From positions 1 through 50,852 of the forward strand of contig WRFR01000010.1 of NCBI GenBank assembly GCA_009778715.1: a stretch of DNA of 50,852 nucleotides, written 5' to 3'. Positions 37,148 through 45,807 of this stretch are shown here, piece after piece. The notes below the pieces were generated by a model. It ran no database searches and had not been told where the DNA came from. It saw only the letters and a list, made by a program, of their open reading frames with translations. The DNA is from Coriobacteriia bacterium (GTDB lineage Bacteria; Actinomycetota; Coriobacteriia; WRKU01; WQUG01). The position numbers and the translations under genes are program-made. Positions within the stretch are counted from its first letter, which is position 1, and each line of letters starts with the position of its first letter.

Positions 37148-37250
37148 TGTTATACTAAGGAATGAGAAGCCCCGCTGCCTTTGGGCTGCGGACATCTCGC
37201 TTTGGGGACGCCGCCTTACTTTATCGAAGTCGGGCGGCGTTTACGTTTCA
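37148..37250 (+). ncRNA. Possible structured small RNA with own promoter
   Basis: An extended -10, TGT TATACT (37148-37156), is followed by about 75 bases able to fold. CCGCTGCC/GGCTGCGG (37172-37179 with 37184-37191, one T-T mismatch) is closed by GAGA/TCTC. ACGCCGCC/GGCGGCGT (37208-37215 with 37233-37240) comes next, with TTACGTTT after it. There is no start codon with a ribosome site. I cannot match it to a known RNA family, and it may instead be the end of the insertion element. Confidence 0.3.
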
Positions 37251-37289
37251 GGTAACGTATCAAAAGATAGTGTACCAATACGCTGATAG
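37246..37289. repeat. Right copy of the imperfect direct repeat flanking the accessory island
   Basis: Forty-four bases beginning TTTCAGGTAACGTATC and ending CAATACGCTGATAG differ from 35431-35475 by one missing base and four substitutions. Same orientation as the left copy. Confidence 0.7.
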
Positions 37290-37293
37290 TCGT

Positions 37294-37322
37294 GCATTGT
37301 AGGGCAAACGCCGCTACAATGC
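37294..37322 (-). terminator. Hairpin downstream of uvrC
   Basis: GCATTGTAG (37294-37302) pairs perfectly with CTACAATGC (37314-37322), 90 bases after the uvrC stop. There is no clear U-tract, so it may be a processing hairpin or an imperfect terminator of the uvrA-uvrC operon. Confidence 0.4.
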
Positions 37323-37411
37323 CGTACTTACCAGATTCTTACAAAACAACTCGAAAACTGCATAAAGCAGAAGCTGTGGAGTAATCTCCATTATTTATCG
37401 GTCTTTACAAA

Positions 37412-39283
37412 TTATGGATGCAGTACAGAGTAGATATCGGCAGCCATCGCAGAGGTGACAAAAGGAGCAGCAGCTTCGATTCCCTCAGCGCTCGCGTCGC
37501 GGAGTTTGCGGAAGTTGCCAAAGGAGCGAATGAGCTCTTTGCGACGTTTGGAGCCGATGCCAACCACCTCGTCGAGGACCGAGGTCGTCATGGCCTTACC
37601 GCGCAGTTGGCGGTGGTATTCGATCGCGAAGCGATGCGCCTCGTCGCGCACGCGCTTGACCAGGTACAGTGACGGCGAGCCATCCGGAAGGATGACCGGG
37701 ACGTCTTGCCATTGCACCCAGAGCTCCTCCTCCGCTTTGGCCAGGCCGGTTACGGGGACTTCGACGCCCAGTTCTTCGAGTTGCGCGATCGTGGTGTTGA
37801 GCTGCGGTTTGCCGCCGTCGATGATGAGCAAATCGGGCATTTTGGCAAAGCGTTTGTCTTCCCGGCGCTCAGGAGCAAAGCGGCGCCCGAGGACTTCGCG
37901 CATCATCGCGACATCGTTGGACTCCTCGTGTGGCATCTGGATCTTGAAGCGGCGGTAGGCGGCTTTGTCGGGCTGACCATTCGTGAAGACGACCATCGAG
38001 CCAACTGAGTGCGCGCCATGCAGTGTCGAGATATCATAGCACTCAATGCGTAGCGGCGCGGTGTCGAGCGCCAGCGCGGACTCAAGCTGCAACAACGCGG
38101 CGTTGGTGCGTTGATCATCATAGTGCGTGCGCACCTTAAAGCGTAGGAGCGAGTGGCGGGCGTTCTCGCGCGCCATCTCGACGAGCTGCTTCTTGTGGCC
38201 AATACGGGGAACCGCCAACACGACTCGTCCAGTCAGGCGGCCTTCGCTGCGCTCTGTACGTAAGCGAGTCAGGTAATCGGACAAAACGTCGGTGTCAGCA
38301 GGCAAGAGTTCCAGCAAGATATCCTTCGGGACCTCGGCTGCTTCGTCGTAGTAACGCGCCACAAACGACGACGCCAGCTCCTCAAACGGCAGATCAAAGC
38401 CCTTGTCCAAGATGTATTCGTTGCCATACTGTACACGACCGCTGCGTACCGCCAGCACGTAGGCGCAGGCGATGGTCTCCTCGCGCGCAAATCCGATCAC
38501 ATCAAGGTCAACATGCTCGTCGCTTACGATGTTCTGCTTCTGCTTGACCCGGGCAATGGCGTCAAGCCGATTGCGGTAGCCCGCTGCCACCTCAAACTCA
38601 AGGTCAGCCGCAGCCCCGTCCATCGCCTCTCGCAGCTCAACTTCCAGCTCACGATAGTGTCCTGAGAGAAAGCGTAGGGCTCGGCGCACCCCGACCGCAT
38701 AGTCCTCCGGGGTGATCTCACCGGTGCAAACCCCCGGCCCCAGGCCGATGTGTGCGTCGAAGCAGGCGCGCGTCAGGGGCTTGCCACTGCGCAGGACGCG
38801 CTTATATTCAGGACAGGTACTGCGGCAGAGCGGAACTGCGCGCCGCAGCGCATCAATCGTCTCGCGCGCAGCGCGCGCATCAGTGTAGGGACCAAAGTAG
38901 CGCGTGCCGGCCTTGTGCTTCTCGCGTGTGTACTTGATCGCAGGATAAGGATCGCCGCAGGTCAGCGCGATAAAGGGATAAGTCTTGTCGTCGCGATAAT
39001 CCACGTTATAGGGTGGCGAGAATTGATTGATGAGGTTCAGCTCGAGGATCAGCGCCTCGACCTCACTCCCGCAGACCACGTAGTCAAAGCTGGCTACGCG
39101 CTCCATCATAAGCGGGATCTTCTCGCGCTCGTCGGCGCCCGTAACATACTGCGACATGCGGCGGCGCAGCTCCTTGGCCTTGCCCACATAGAGGATTTCA
39201 CCTGCCGCGTCCTTCCAGAGATAGACGCCCGGAGAGAGCGGGACTGACTTCAACTGAACCGAGATGTCTGCGAGCAAGGCCAT
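37412..39283 (-). CDS. uvrC: Excinuclease ABC subunit C
   Basis: UvrC makes both cuts around DNA damage in nucleotide-excision repair. The 623-residue protein has the N-terminal GIY-YIG nuclease (GVYLWKDAAGEILYVGKAKELRRR in pieces), the zinc-like cysteines CRSTCPEY, a UVR domain around AADLEFEVAAGYRNRLDAI, the RNase H-like second nuclease (ECYDISTLHGAHSVGSMVVF in pieces, IIDGGKPQL) and two C-terminal helix-hairpin-helix motifs (VGIGSKRRKELIRSFG). It starts 17 bases from the amidase stop, without a clear ribosome site, at the end of the uvrA operon. Confidence 0.97.
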   Translation of the reverse strand: MALLADISVQLKSVPLSPGVYLWKDAAGEILYVGKAKELRRRMSQYVTGADEREKIPLMMERVASFDYVVCGSEVEALILELNLINQFSPPYNVDYRDDKTYPFIALTCGDPYPAIKYTREKHKAGTRYFGPYTDARAARETIDALRRAVPLCRSTCPEYKRVLRSGKPLTRACFDAHIGLGPGVCTGEITPEDYAVGVRRALRFLSGHYRELEVELREAMDGAAADLEFEVAAGYRNRLDAIARVKQKQNIVSDEHVDLDVIGFAREETIACAYVLAVRSGRVQYGNEYILDKGFDLPFEELASSFVARYYDEAAEVPKDILLELLPADTDVLSDYLTRLRTERSEGRLTGRVVLAVPRIGHKKQLVEMARENARHSLLRFKVRTHYDDQRTNAALLQLESALALDTAPLRIECYDISTLHGAHSVGSMVVFTNGQPDKAAYRRFKIQMPHEESNDVAMMREVLGRRFAPERREDKRFAKMPDLLIIDGGKPQLNTTIAQLEELGVEVPVTGLAKAEEELWVQWQDVPVILPDGSPSLYLVKRVRDEAHRFAIEYHRQLRGKAMTTSVLDEVVGIGSKRRKELIRSFGNFRKLRDASAEGIEAAAPFVTSAMAADIYSVLHP

Positions 39284-39299
39284 CAGATCAGCGCAGTCA

Positions 39300-40250
39300 T
39301 CACTTCAACCAGTTGATACAGCCCTGGGTGAGCCCTTTGACCAGTTTCGCCTGGTAGTCAGCGCTGTTTAGCTCACGATCCTCGGTCGGATTCGTCATGA
39401 AACCCATCTCGATAAGTATCGAGGGGACTTTGCAGTAGTTAAATCCGGAAAGGTCACTGCGTGATACGACGCCATTATTCTTCGCGCCCGTCGCCGCGAT
39501 GACCGCCGCCTGCAGGGTTTCCCCTGCGCTTCGGCTGGAGCTGACGATCGGGCCAGTCCATTGGGTCTTCGCCGGGACGAGCATGGAGATGCCGTGCGTC
39601 GATGAACTGGATGCCCCGTCACAATGCAGGCGAATGAAGAGGTCTGCGTGCGCATTATTGGCAATTTCCGCGCGGCGTGAGTTTGATACATTGACGTTCT
39701 GCGACGTGCGCGTCATGACCACAGTGGCGCCCTGTGCTTCAAGCGCGGTCCGCAGTTTCAGGCCGATCTCAAGAACGGTCTGCCCCTCTGGAACATGGGT
39801 GATGACCCCGCTGGTGCCGCCTGCGACCTTCGGCTTTGTCTGGCTTGAGCCGGGACCGATCGGCTCGGGTGAGGTATCCGCCCGGCCCTGATGGCCGGGG
39901 TCGATACAGATGACTTTGCCCGCAAGGGCGCCGCTTTTCGCAGGCGCCTCTGCTTTTTGCAGCGTTGCCTTTTTTGGTGCGACCGCAGAAGCCGCTGGTT
40001 TGGGTTTTGGAGCGGCGGTCCTGGTCGTCGCCTGTGAGGTCGCAGTGCTCGTCGTAGTTAAAGAGGCTGGAGTGCACTGATTCGATGTCGCTGCCGATGC
40101 CCGGTGCGACTTCTGATACTGCCCATAAGCTAAGCCTGCTGCCGCACAAACTAAAATGATACCAAGAGCGATCAGAAGGATGATGCGCTGCGAACGTACT
40201 CTCTTGGCGCGCGCCAAACGCTGTTGCTCCCGCGTCTTCGTTTCTGCCAT
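39300..40250 (-). CDS. Membrane-anchored N-acetylmuramoyl-L-alanine amidase (Amidase_3)
   Basis: This enzyme cleaves the amide bond between glycan and peptide in the cell wall. The 316-residue protein has one N-terminal helix (RIILLIALGIILVCAAAGLAYG), a Thr/Ala/Pro/Lys-rich spacer of about 60 residues, and a zinc amidase domain with IDPGHQG, VLEIGLKL, RLHCDGASSS and the final IEMGFMTN (catalytic Glu). The start is ATG 40250 (7 bases after AGGAG) or ATG 40253; both overlap the azlD stop. A 489-residue frame extends through azlDC but is not coding. Confidence 0.9.
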   Translation of the reverse strand: MAETKTREQQRLARAKRVRSQRIILLIALGIILVCAAAGLAYGQYQKSHRASAATSNQCTPASLTTTSTATSQATTRTAAPKPKPAASAVAPKKATLQKAEAPAKSGALAGKVICIDPGHQGRADTSPEPIGPGSSQTKPKVAGGTSGVITHVPEGQTVLEIGLKLRTALEAQGATVVMTRTSQNVNVSNSRRAEIANNAHADLFIRLHCDGASSSSTHGISMLVPAKTQWTGPIVSSSRSAGETLQAAVIAATGAKNNGVVSRSDLSGFNYCKVPSILIEMGFMTNPTEDRELNSADYQAKLVKGLTQGCINWLK

Positions 40251-40609
40251 CATGCCACTCCTACCAGCCATCGCACTAACACGAACACCACTACGCCAGC
40301 GACCGTACCGCCAATGAAGCTTTTCGTTAACTTGAACACCAGCATAGCAGCCAAGGCCCCAAAGATGCCCGGATTGAAATAAAGCGGAATACTCTGCTTG
40401 CCAGAAGACTGTTCCCAGGCAGGCAACAGGATCTGGGTCGCAAACAGCGCGCCCATGACTGAGATCGGCACGAAAGACAGCCAGCGCTCGACAACACTTG
40501 GGAGGCTGAAGCGGGTCAAAGCCACCAGCGGCGTGAATCGAAGGAGGAAATTGAACACGGTCATGCCGAGGATCGTGATCAGGATAGCGTTCTGCGCAAG
40601 TATCGTCAT
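40250..40609 (-). CDS. azlD: Branched-chain amino-acid exporter subunit AzlD
   Basis: AzlD is the small partner of AzlC in the exporter of branched-chain amino acids and analogues. The 119-residue protein has four membrane segments and the AzlD landmarks TVFNFLLRFTPLVAL and SFVPISVMGALFATQILLP. The start overlaps the azlC stop by 4 bases (ATGA). Its stop overlaps the amidase start, so the three genes are translated together. Confidence 0.9.
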   Translation of the reverse strand: MTILAQNAILITILGMTVFNFLLRFTPLVALTRFSLPSVVERWLSFVPISVMGALFATQILLPAWEQSSGKQSIPLYFNPGIFGALAAMLVFKLTKSFIGGTVAGVVVFVLVRWLVGVA

Positions 40610-41472
40610 GAGAGCGCTCTCTTACCGACCAGCATCTCATTGGACGTCGCGGCCTCTTCGAGTTCGGTGACCTCGCTGTTGGCGCCCCGGCCATCAGGGC
40701 TGGCGTCAGATGACAAAGGGTCAGGTACTTTGTCATGCGCGCATGACAAAGTACCTGACCCTTTGTCATCCCGAGGCCAGACGATCGTCGCGATCGTTGC
40801 CGCCAGTAACGCGGCTATGATGATGAACCAGTAGGACTGGATCACGAGCAGTCCCGTTTTATCAAGCACGTAGAGGCCGATAACGATGACGGCCGACCCT
40901 ATGCCGCAAATCACTTCTTTGAGATTGTTTGCCAGCGCTACAAAGAGCGCGGCATACATGGCTGGCATTGCAAAGTTCACACCGAATCGATCAGCATTCT
41001 TCACAAAACTCGCGCCCACATCCCCGATCAGCGTGCCAAGTACCCAACCGACCCATGAGATAAAACCCACGCCTGCCATGCGGATAGGAGTCGATTTCTT
41101 CTCCTTTGCCTCAGCCATATTGATGGCAAACGTCTCATCGGTCAGCGAGAATCCCAGCCAGACCAGAAGAGGCAGCTTTGCTTTGCGCACGTGAGGCGCC
41201 GTGGTCGCTGAGAACAGCAGATAGCGCAGGTTGACTATCGAAGAGGCGATGATCGCCGCCACCGCGCTGCCCCCTGAAGCGAGCAGCGTTGAGAGCGCGA
41301 CAAACTGCCCCGAACCAGCGATCGCTCCCGCGCTCGCCAGCAGCGCCTCCCACCAGTAGAACCCATGCTGTGCGGCAAGGATGCCGAAAGCTATGCCGAC
41401 GGGCACATAACCGAGAAAAATCGGCAGGCCCGATCTCAGGCCTGCGCGGAATTGAGCGGCTTTAGTTTCCAC
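40606..41472 (-). CDS. azlC: Branched-chain amino-acid exporter subunit AzlC
   Basis: AzlC is the large exporter subunit. The 288-residue frame has the family core: [23 protein letters not shown] in pieces, [35 protein letters not shown] in pieces, SLTDETFAI and several helices to about residue 235 (IATIVWP). The remaining ~50 residues ([29 protein letters not shown] and onward) are extra, and most of their DNA is a perfect 62-bp palindrome (40709-40770). The start is GTG 41472, overlapping the uvrA stop by 11 bases. The tail keeps the reading frame open to the azlD overlap. Confidence 0.9.
   Translation of the reverse strand: METKAAQFRAGLRSGLPIFLGYVPVGIAFGILAAQHGFYWWEALLASAGAIAGSGQFVALSTLLASGGSAVAAIIASSIVNLRYLLFSATTAPHVRKAKLPLLVWLGFSLTDETFAINMAEAKEKKSTPIRMAGVGFISWVGWVLGTLIGDVGASFVKNADRFGVNFAMPAMYAALFVALANNLKEVICGIGSAVIVIGLYVLDKTGLLVIQSYWFIIIAALLAATIATIVWPRDDKGSGTLSCAHDKVPDPLSSDASPDGRGANSEVTELEEAATSNEMLVGKRALS
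40709..40770. repeat. Perfect 62-bp palindrome inside the azlC coding sequence (REP-like)
   Basis: Every base from 40709 to 40739 pairs with 40770 to 40740. The arm starts GATGACAAAGGGTCAGG and meets at ATGCGCGCAT with no loop. Cores of the type AAAGGGTCAGGTAC resemble palindromic elements that accompany REP-associated tyrosine transposases in many environmental bacteria. It encodes part of the extra C-terminal tail of AzlC. Confidence 0.85.
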
Positions 41473-44284
41473 CCAGGACCTGCTTCAGATACTGCCCGGT
41501 ATAGCTCTTTTTGACCTTCGCGACTTCTTCGGGCGTGCCGCTCGCGACCAGCTGGCCACCACGATCACCGCCCTCCGGGCCGAGATCGATAATATAGTCT
41601 GCGCACTTAATGACGTCAAGATTGTGCTCGACCACCAGCACGGTATTACCCGATTCGACCAGGCGGTACAGCACGTCAAGCAGCTGACGCACATCATCGA
41701 AATGCAGGCCTGTCGTCGGCTCGTCAAGAATATAGAAGGTGCGCCCCGTGCTGCGCTTCTGCAACTCGCTCGACAGCTTGACGCGTTGCGCCTCGCCTCC
41801 GGACAGCGTCGTAGCCGGTTGCCCCAAGCGGATGTAGCCCAACCCCACATCGAAAAGCGTCTTCAACTTACGCTTGATGGGCGGAATGTTCTCGAAGAAA
41901 TGCAGCGCCTCCTCGACGCTCATGTCCAGTACGTCGGAGACTGTCTTGCCCCGGTACGTGACCTGCAGCGTCTCGCGGTTATAGCGCTTGCCCCCGCAGA
42001 CCTCGCAGGGCACATAGATATCGGGCAGGAAGTGCATTTCTATCTTGATCTGGCCGTCGCCCTTACAGGCTTCGCAACGCCCGCCCGCCACATTAAAGCT
42101 GAAACGCCCGGGACCGTAGCCCCGAAGTTTTGACTCCGGTACCGACGCGAAGAGCGCGCGAATGTCGTCCCAAACACCGGTATAAGTCGCGGGATTGGAA
42201 CGCGGAGTGCGCCCGATCGGCGATTGGTCGATGTCGATGACTTTGTCGAGCAGCCCCAGGCCCTCGACCTTGCGATACGTGCCCACGCGGCGGCGCGCGC
42301 GTTGCAGTTTGTTTGAGAGCAGCGGAGCAAGCGTATCGGTCACAAAACTACTCTTGCCTGATCCGGATACGCCCGTGACCACCGTAAAGGTGCCAAGCGG
42401 AATATGCAGGTCGAGATCGGCAAGGTTGTTTTCTGCCAGGCCGGTCAGCGCCAGGTTGCCGCGCTGGGGGTCGCGCCGCGAGCTCGGGAGCGGGATCTTC
42501 TTACGGCCGCTTAAGTAATCCGCGGTCAGCGAGTTTTTCGCGCGCATGATCTGAGCCGGCGTGCCCTGAGCCACAATGTCTCCCCCGTGCTCGCCGGCGC
42601 CCGGCCCCATGTCGACCACGAAGTCAGCGGCGCGGATCGTCTCCTCGTCATGCTCGACTACGATGACCGTGTTGCCCAGGTCACGCAGGCGCTCCATCGT
42701 CGCGATCAGGCGCGCGTTGTCACGCTGGTGCAGGCCAATGCTCGGTTCATCCAGGATGTAGAGTACGCCCATCAGTCCCGCGCCGATCTGGGTCGCGAGC
42801 CGTATGCGCTGCGCCTCGCCACCGGACAGCGTCGCGGTCGCGCGCTCAAGGGTCAGGTAGTCCAGGCCAACATCGACCAGAAAGCGCAGGCGCGCCAGGA
42901 TCTCCTTGATGATGCGCGCGCCGATCAGCTGTTCCTGGTCGGTAAGGGTCAGCTCCTCAAAAAACGCAAGCGACTGGCGCGTCGACATCACGGTCACGTC
43001 GTAGATGCTCTTGCCCCCGACCGTCACGGCCAGGATCTCAGGCTTGAGGCGCGCTCCTCCACAGGACTTGCAGGGCACCTGCGCCATGAACTGCTCCATC
43101 TTGGCGCGCACCAGGTCAGATTCGCTCTCGCTGTGTTTGCGCATGACCTCGTGGACCGCGCCCTCCCAGTTACTGTACCAGTGGGTATTGCGCCCGCTGC
43201 GCGTGTGATAGTCGACACGCACACGCTCTTTGCCAAGCCCGAGCAAGAAGACTTCCTGCGCCTTCTTGGGCAGATCCTGCCAGGGCGTCTTGATGTCAAC
43301 GCCGATGTGATCAGCGACTGCGGCGAGCAGTTGAGGATAGTAATTGCTGCCCGCACCAAAGGCTGTGATGGCGCCCCGGGCAAGCGAGAGGCTCGGGTCG
43401 GGTACCAGCAGCCGTGGATCGACCTCAAGGCGAGCGCCGAGGCCCGAGCACTCCGGGCAGGCGCCGTAGGGCGCGTTGAAGCTGAAGTCCCGGGGTTGCA
43501 GCTCGCCGAGCGAGATGTTGTGCTCCGGGCAGGCGAGCGCCTGCGAGTAGAGCTCCTCGTGGCCGTCTTCACTGGCGATCAGGACTGCGCCTTGCGCCAG
43601 TTTCAGCGCCACTTCGATGCTGTCTGCCAGGCGGCTACGTACGCCGTCGCGCAGTTTGATGCGGTCGACCACTACGTCGATGTCATGCTTGTATTTCTTG
43701 TCAAGTTCGATCAGCTCATCTAAGGTACGCGCTTTGCCGTCAACACGTACGCGCGAGAATCCCTCACCGCGCAGTTGGTCGAACAGGTCCTTGTACTCGC
43801 CCTTACGACCACGCACGAGCGGCGCGAGTACCTGCAGGCGCGAATCTTCCGGAGCGCTGGCCACCTGCTCGACGATCTGGTCGATCGTCTGGCGCGAGAT
43901 CACGCGCCCACAGACAGGGCAGTGCGGTATGCCGACGCGCGCGAACAGCAGGCGCAGGTAGTCATAGATCTCAGTGACGGTTCCTACCGTCGAGCGCGGG
44001 TTCTTGCTCGTGGTTTTCTGGTCGATCGAGACTGCGGGCGACAGGCCGTCGATGTAGTCGATATCCGGCTTGTCCATCTGCCCGAGAAACTGCCGCGCGT
44101 AGGCCGAGAGCGACTCGACGTATCTTCGCTGGCCTTCCGCATAGATCGTGTCGAAGGCAAGCGAGCTCTTGCCCGAACCTGACAAGCCCGTGATGACCAC
44201 AAGCCTATCACGTGGGATCTCCAGGTCAATATCGCGCAGATTATGCTCGCGCGCGCCTTTGATTATGATGTTTTCGAGTGCCAT
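41462..44284 (-). CDS. uvrA: Excinuclease ABC subunit A
   Basis: UvrA is the damage-sensing ATPase of nucleotide-excision repair. The 940-residue protein (ATG 44284, [16 protein letters not shown]) has Walker A sites GLSGSGKSS and GVSGSGKSS, zinc-finger cysteines ([33 protein letters not shown] and CEVCGGKRY), the first signature [12 protein letters not shown] and the second [12 protein letters not shown] longer frame to 44608 is rejected; the conserved N-terminus is at MALENI, preceded by CAGGAT. A shadow frame opposite it (42587-43723) is not coding. Confidence 0.98.
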   Translation of the reverse strand: MALENIIIKGAREHNLRDIDLEIPRDRLVVITGLSGSGKSSLAFDTIYAEGQRRYVESLSAYARQFLGQMDKPDIDYIDGLSPAVSIDQKTTSKNPRSTVGTVTEIYDYLRLLFARVGIPHCPVCGRVISRQTIDQIVEQVASAPEDSRLQVLAPLVRGRKGEYKDLFDQLRGEGFSRVRVDGKARTLDELIELDKKYKHDIDVVVDRIKLRDGVRSRLADSIEVALKLAQGAVLIASEDGHEELYSQALACPEHNISLGELQPRDFSFNAPYGACPECSGLGARLEVDPRLLVPDPSLSLARGAITAFGAGSNYYPQLLAAVADHIGVDIKTPWQDLPKKAQEVFLLGLGKERVRVDYHTRSGRNTHWYSNWEGAVHEVMRKHSESESDLVRAKMEQFMAQVPCKSCGGARLKPEILAVTVGGKSIYDVTVMSTRQSLAFFEELTLTDQEQLIGARIIKEILARLRFLVDVGLDYLTLERATATLSGGEAQRIRLATQIGAGLMGVLYILDEPSIGLHQRDNARLIATMERLRDLGNTVIVVEHDEETIRAADFVVDMGPGAGEHGGDIVAQGTPAQIMRAKNSLTADYLSGRKKIPLPSSRRDPQRGNLALTGLAENNLADLDLHIPLGTFTVVTGVSGSGKSSFVTDTLAPLLSNKLQRARRRVGTYRKVEGLGLLDKVIDIDQSPIGRTPRSNPATYTGVWDDIRALFASVPESKLRGYGPGRFSFNVAGGRCEACKGDGQIKIEMHFLPDIYVPCEVCGGKRYNRETLQVTYRGKTVSDVLDMSVEEALHFFENIPPIKRKLKTLFDVGLGYIRLGQPATTLSGGEAQRVKLSSELQKRSTGRTFYILDEPTTGLHFDDVRQLLDVLYRLVESGNTVLVVEHNLDVIKCADYIIDLGPEGGDRGGQLVASGTPEEVAKVKKSYTGQYLKQVLGGN

Positions 44285-44341
44285 ATGGTCAGATCCTGTG
44301 CCCTTCACTGCTTGTTTTCCCGATGAAAACGTGATACCCGG

Positions 44342-44347
44342 TATAAT
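44342..44347 (+). promoter_or_regulatory. -10 element of the cobalamin adenosyltransferase gene
   Basis: TATAAT at 44342-44347 is a perfect -10, 49 bases before the start codon. No -35 is obvious. It lies between the uvrA start codon and the uvrA promoter, so the two divergent transcripts overlap at their 5' ends. Confidence 0.4.
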
Positions 44348-44366
44348 CGTTTTCATGCAACTTTTC

Positions 44367-44375
44367 AGTATAGCA
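44367..44375 (-). promoter_or_regulatory. Extended -10 promoter of uvrA
   Basis: TGC TATACT on the minus strand (44375-44367) is the same nonamer as before gap and rapZ and lies 83 bases before the uvrA start. No LexA-like box is recognised near it. Confidence 0.5.
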
Positions 44376-44395
44376 AAGCGAGGAGCAGCAAGCGT

Positions 44396-44971
44396 ATGAG
44401 CATCACAACGAAAACCGGCGACCTGGGCCAGACACGCAATTTCGAAGGGGATCGCGTCAGCAAAGCCGACCTGACCATCGAGTTGAGCGGGGCGTTTGAC
44501 GCTGCGCAGAGCGCCGTGGGCTTCGCCATCGTTGAAGCGCGCCGAGCCGAGCAGGGCGGAGATGCGGATTCCAGCGTGGCTAACCTGCGCGGATGTTCCG
44601 TGACTCACATCGCCGGGGTGCTAGTCGAGCAGCAACGCACGCTCTTCGCCTGTGTAGGCGAGTTGGCTGACGGCGAGCGCTTCGACCCCGATGGTCGCCG
44701 TATGGCCGCGCTGGAGGACTGCACTTCGAAGCTGAACGAGCGGGTCGCGCCGGAAGGTTTTGTTTTGCCTGGTGGCAGTGAACTGGCCGCCCGCATCGAC
44801 CTGGCCCGCGTCGCCGTCCGCAACTGTGAGCGCACCGTGGTCGCCGCCCGTGACGGCGGCCTGGCGGTCAGCCCGGAGATACTCGCCTACCTCAACCGCC
44901 TCAGCGACTTCCTCTTCCTGGCAGCCCGCCTCGCTAACGCCAGCCTCGGCGTGGAAGAGACTGCGGTCTAA
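44396..44971 (+). CDS. Cob(I)alamin adenosyltransferase, PduO type
   Basis: This enzyme transfers adenosyl from ATP to cob(I)alamin to form coenzyme B12. The 191-residue protein has the N-terminal ATP-site motif [11 protein letters not shown], the trimer-helix [39 protein letters not shown] in pieces (the R-x3-R-x2-ER ATP-binding helix) and [17 protein letters not shown]. It stands alone on the plus strand and ends base-to-base with vapC. No cobalamin riboswitch is seen in its short leader. ATG is 12 bases after GGAG. Confidence 0.88.
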   Translation: MSITTKTGDLGQTRNFEGDRVSKADLTIELSGAFDAAQSAVGFAIVEARRAEQGGDADSSVANLRGCSVTHIAGVLVEQQRTLFACVGELADGERFDPDGRRMAALEDCTSKLNERVAPEGFVLPGGSELAARIDLARVAVRNCERTVVAARDGGLAVSPEILAYLNRLSDFLFLAARLANASLGVEETAV

Positions 44972-45391
44972 CTATTTCGCAAACGGATTGGTTATGACGA
45001 TCCCCTGCACCACTTGACCTGCATTCAGATCCTCAGTGTACAGGTCAGTACAGTTTGTTTGTGCTGCTGCGGCCACAATGAGCGCATCCCAAAATGATAG
45101 TTGATAAAAGCCACTGATGTCGATCGCTGCATGAATGGCCTGCGGCCCTATCACGGCAACCTCAAAGCGCTCAAATGCCTCAACGAGCGCTTTAGCACGC
45201 GGCGCGTCAACGCCGAGTTTCTTTGTCGCCACACAGTAGAACTCCTGCAGCACTTGTGTCGAAATGACCGCCCTATGTTCCTGGTCAAGCCTCCGCAAAA
45301 CAGCGCGCGCTATTTCTTGTTTAGCAAAAGATTGTTCATCAAGACTGTAGACAAGGATGTTTGTGTCAATGAATACCTTCCCTTTAGACAC
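44972..45391 (-). CDS. vapC: VapC-type PIN-domain toxin (RNase)
   Basis: VapC toxins cleave specific RNAs. The 139-residue protein has the PIN acidic residues: Asp9 in FIDTNILVY, Glu50 in VLQEFYCV, Asp102 in FWDALIVAAA and Asp121 near YTED. The start is GTG 45391, 9 bases after GGGAGG and inside the vapB stop region (8-base overlap). A longer frame to 45466 runs through vapB and lacks a site. It ends directly against the adenosyltransferase stop. Confidence 0.88.
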   Translation of the reverse strand: MSKGKVFIDTNILVYSLDEQSFAKQEIARAVLRRLDQEHRAVISTQVLQEFYCVATKKLGVDAPRAKALVEAFERFEVAVIGPQAIHAAIDISGFYQLSFWDALIVAAAAQTNCTDLYTEDLNAGQVVQGIVITNPFAK

Positions 45392-45605
45392 GATATAGGT
45401 CCTCCCGTGTCCAGGTCTGGCCGTTTGAATTTGCGCCGGTCTCATCCATTTGCGCAAAGACTTCATCGAGCCAATCGGTTTTACGGCCTACCGCTTTTTC
45501 AATAAGGGTTCTCACCAACGTATTAAATGACACGCCATTGTTTTGAGCGTAGGTGCGTCCCTGCTCTAAAAGTTGCTCGTCGATCGCAAGCGTAATATTA
45601 GTCAT
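45384..45605 (-). CDS. vapB: VapB-type ribbon-helix-helix antitoxin
   Basis: The 73-residue protein begins with a ribbon-helix-helix fold (TNITLAIDEQLLEQGRTYAQ, then NNGVSFNTLVRTLIEKAV) and ends with an acidic, flexible tail (DETGANSNGQTWTREDLYRV) that would mask VapC. ATG 45605 follows AAGGAG. A long palindrome at 45631-45658 overlaps its promoter, so the VapBC complex probably represses its own operon. Confidence 0.88.
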   Translation of the reverse strand: MTNITLAIDEQLLEQGRTYAQNNGVSFNTLVRTLIEKAVGRKTDWLDEVFAQMDETGANSNGQTWTREDLYRV

Positions 45606-45630
45606 GGCAATCTCCTTATATTGCAAATCA

Positions 45631-45665
45631 CACATAATAAGTGTACACGTATTATGTGCAATCAG
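45631..45665 (-). promoter_or_regulatory. vapBC promoter with palindromic operator
   Basis: Bases 45631-45644 pair with 45658-45645 with one mismatch: CACATAATA and TATTATGTG outside, GTGTACAC at the centre. On the minus strand TTGCAC (just upstream, about 45664-45659) and TATTAT lie 16 bases apart, so the palindrome sits on the whole promoter. This is a strong candidate site for the VapB dimer. Confidence 0.7.
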
Positions 45666-45807
45666 CAACTATCAGGAGAGAAACGCGGGCGAGAGCGGGC
45701 GGGACGCTTTTACCCGACTAGCTCCAGCTCAGTTTGAGTGCAGACAGTAGGATCCCTCTGGGCAGAGGCGCGCCGAGGGCGTCGCGCCCTACACCTCAGG
45801 CTCAGTA

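Larger units (their letters stand above)
37090..37411. other. Intergenic region between transposase remnant and uvrC
   Basis: This 322-base gap has no supported gene. It holds a plus-strand extended -10 (37148-37156), two hairpins (37172-37191 and 37208-37240), the right copy of the island repeat (37246-37289), a 9-bp hairpin (37294-37322) and an AT-rich stretch ahead of the uvrC stop that includes small stems (CTGC TTTAT GCAG; GGAG ATTA CTCC). Confidence 0.6.

Noticed and set aside
39300..40769. 489-residue amidase with an N-terminal extension
   Set aside because: The extra part runs through azlD and the azlC palindrome in another frame; AGGAG before 40250-40253 marks the real start.
42587..43723. 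378-codon plus-strand open frame opposite uvrA
   Set aside because: Antisense shadow of a GC-rich gene, no family motif and no ribosome site.
44285..44395. Cobalamin riboswitch before the adenosyltransferase gene
   Set aside because: The leader is too short and no B12-box-like conserved block is seen.
41462..44608. 1048-residue UvrA with an N-terminal extension
   Set aside because: The conserved N-terminus starts at 44284; the extension overlaps the divergent adenosyltransferase gene.
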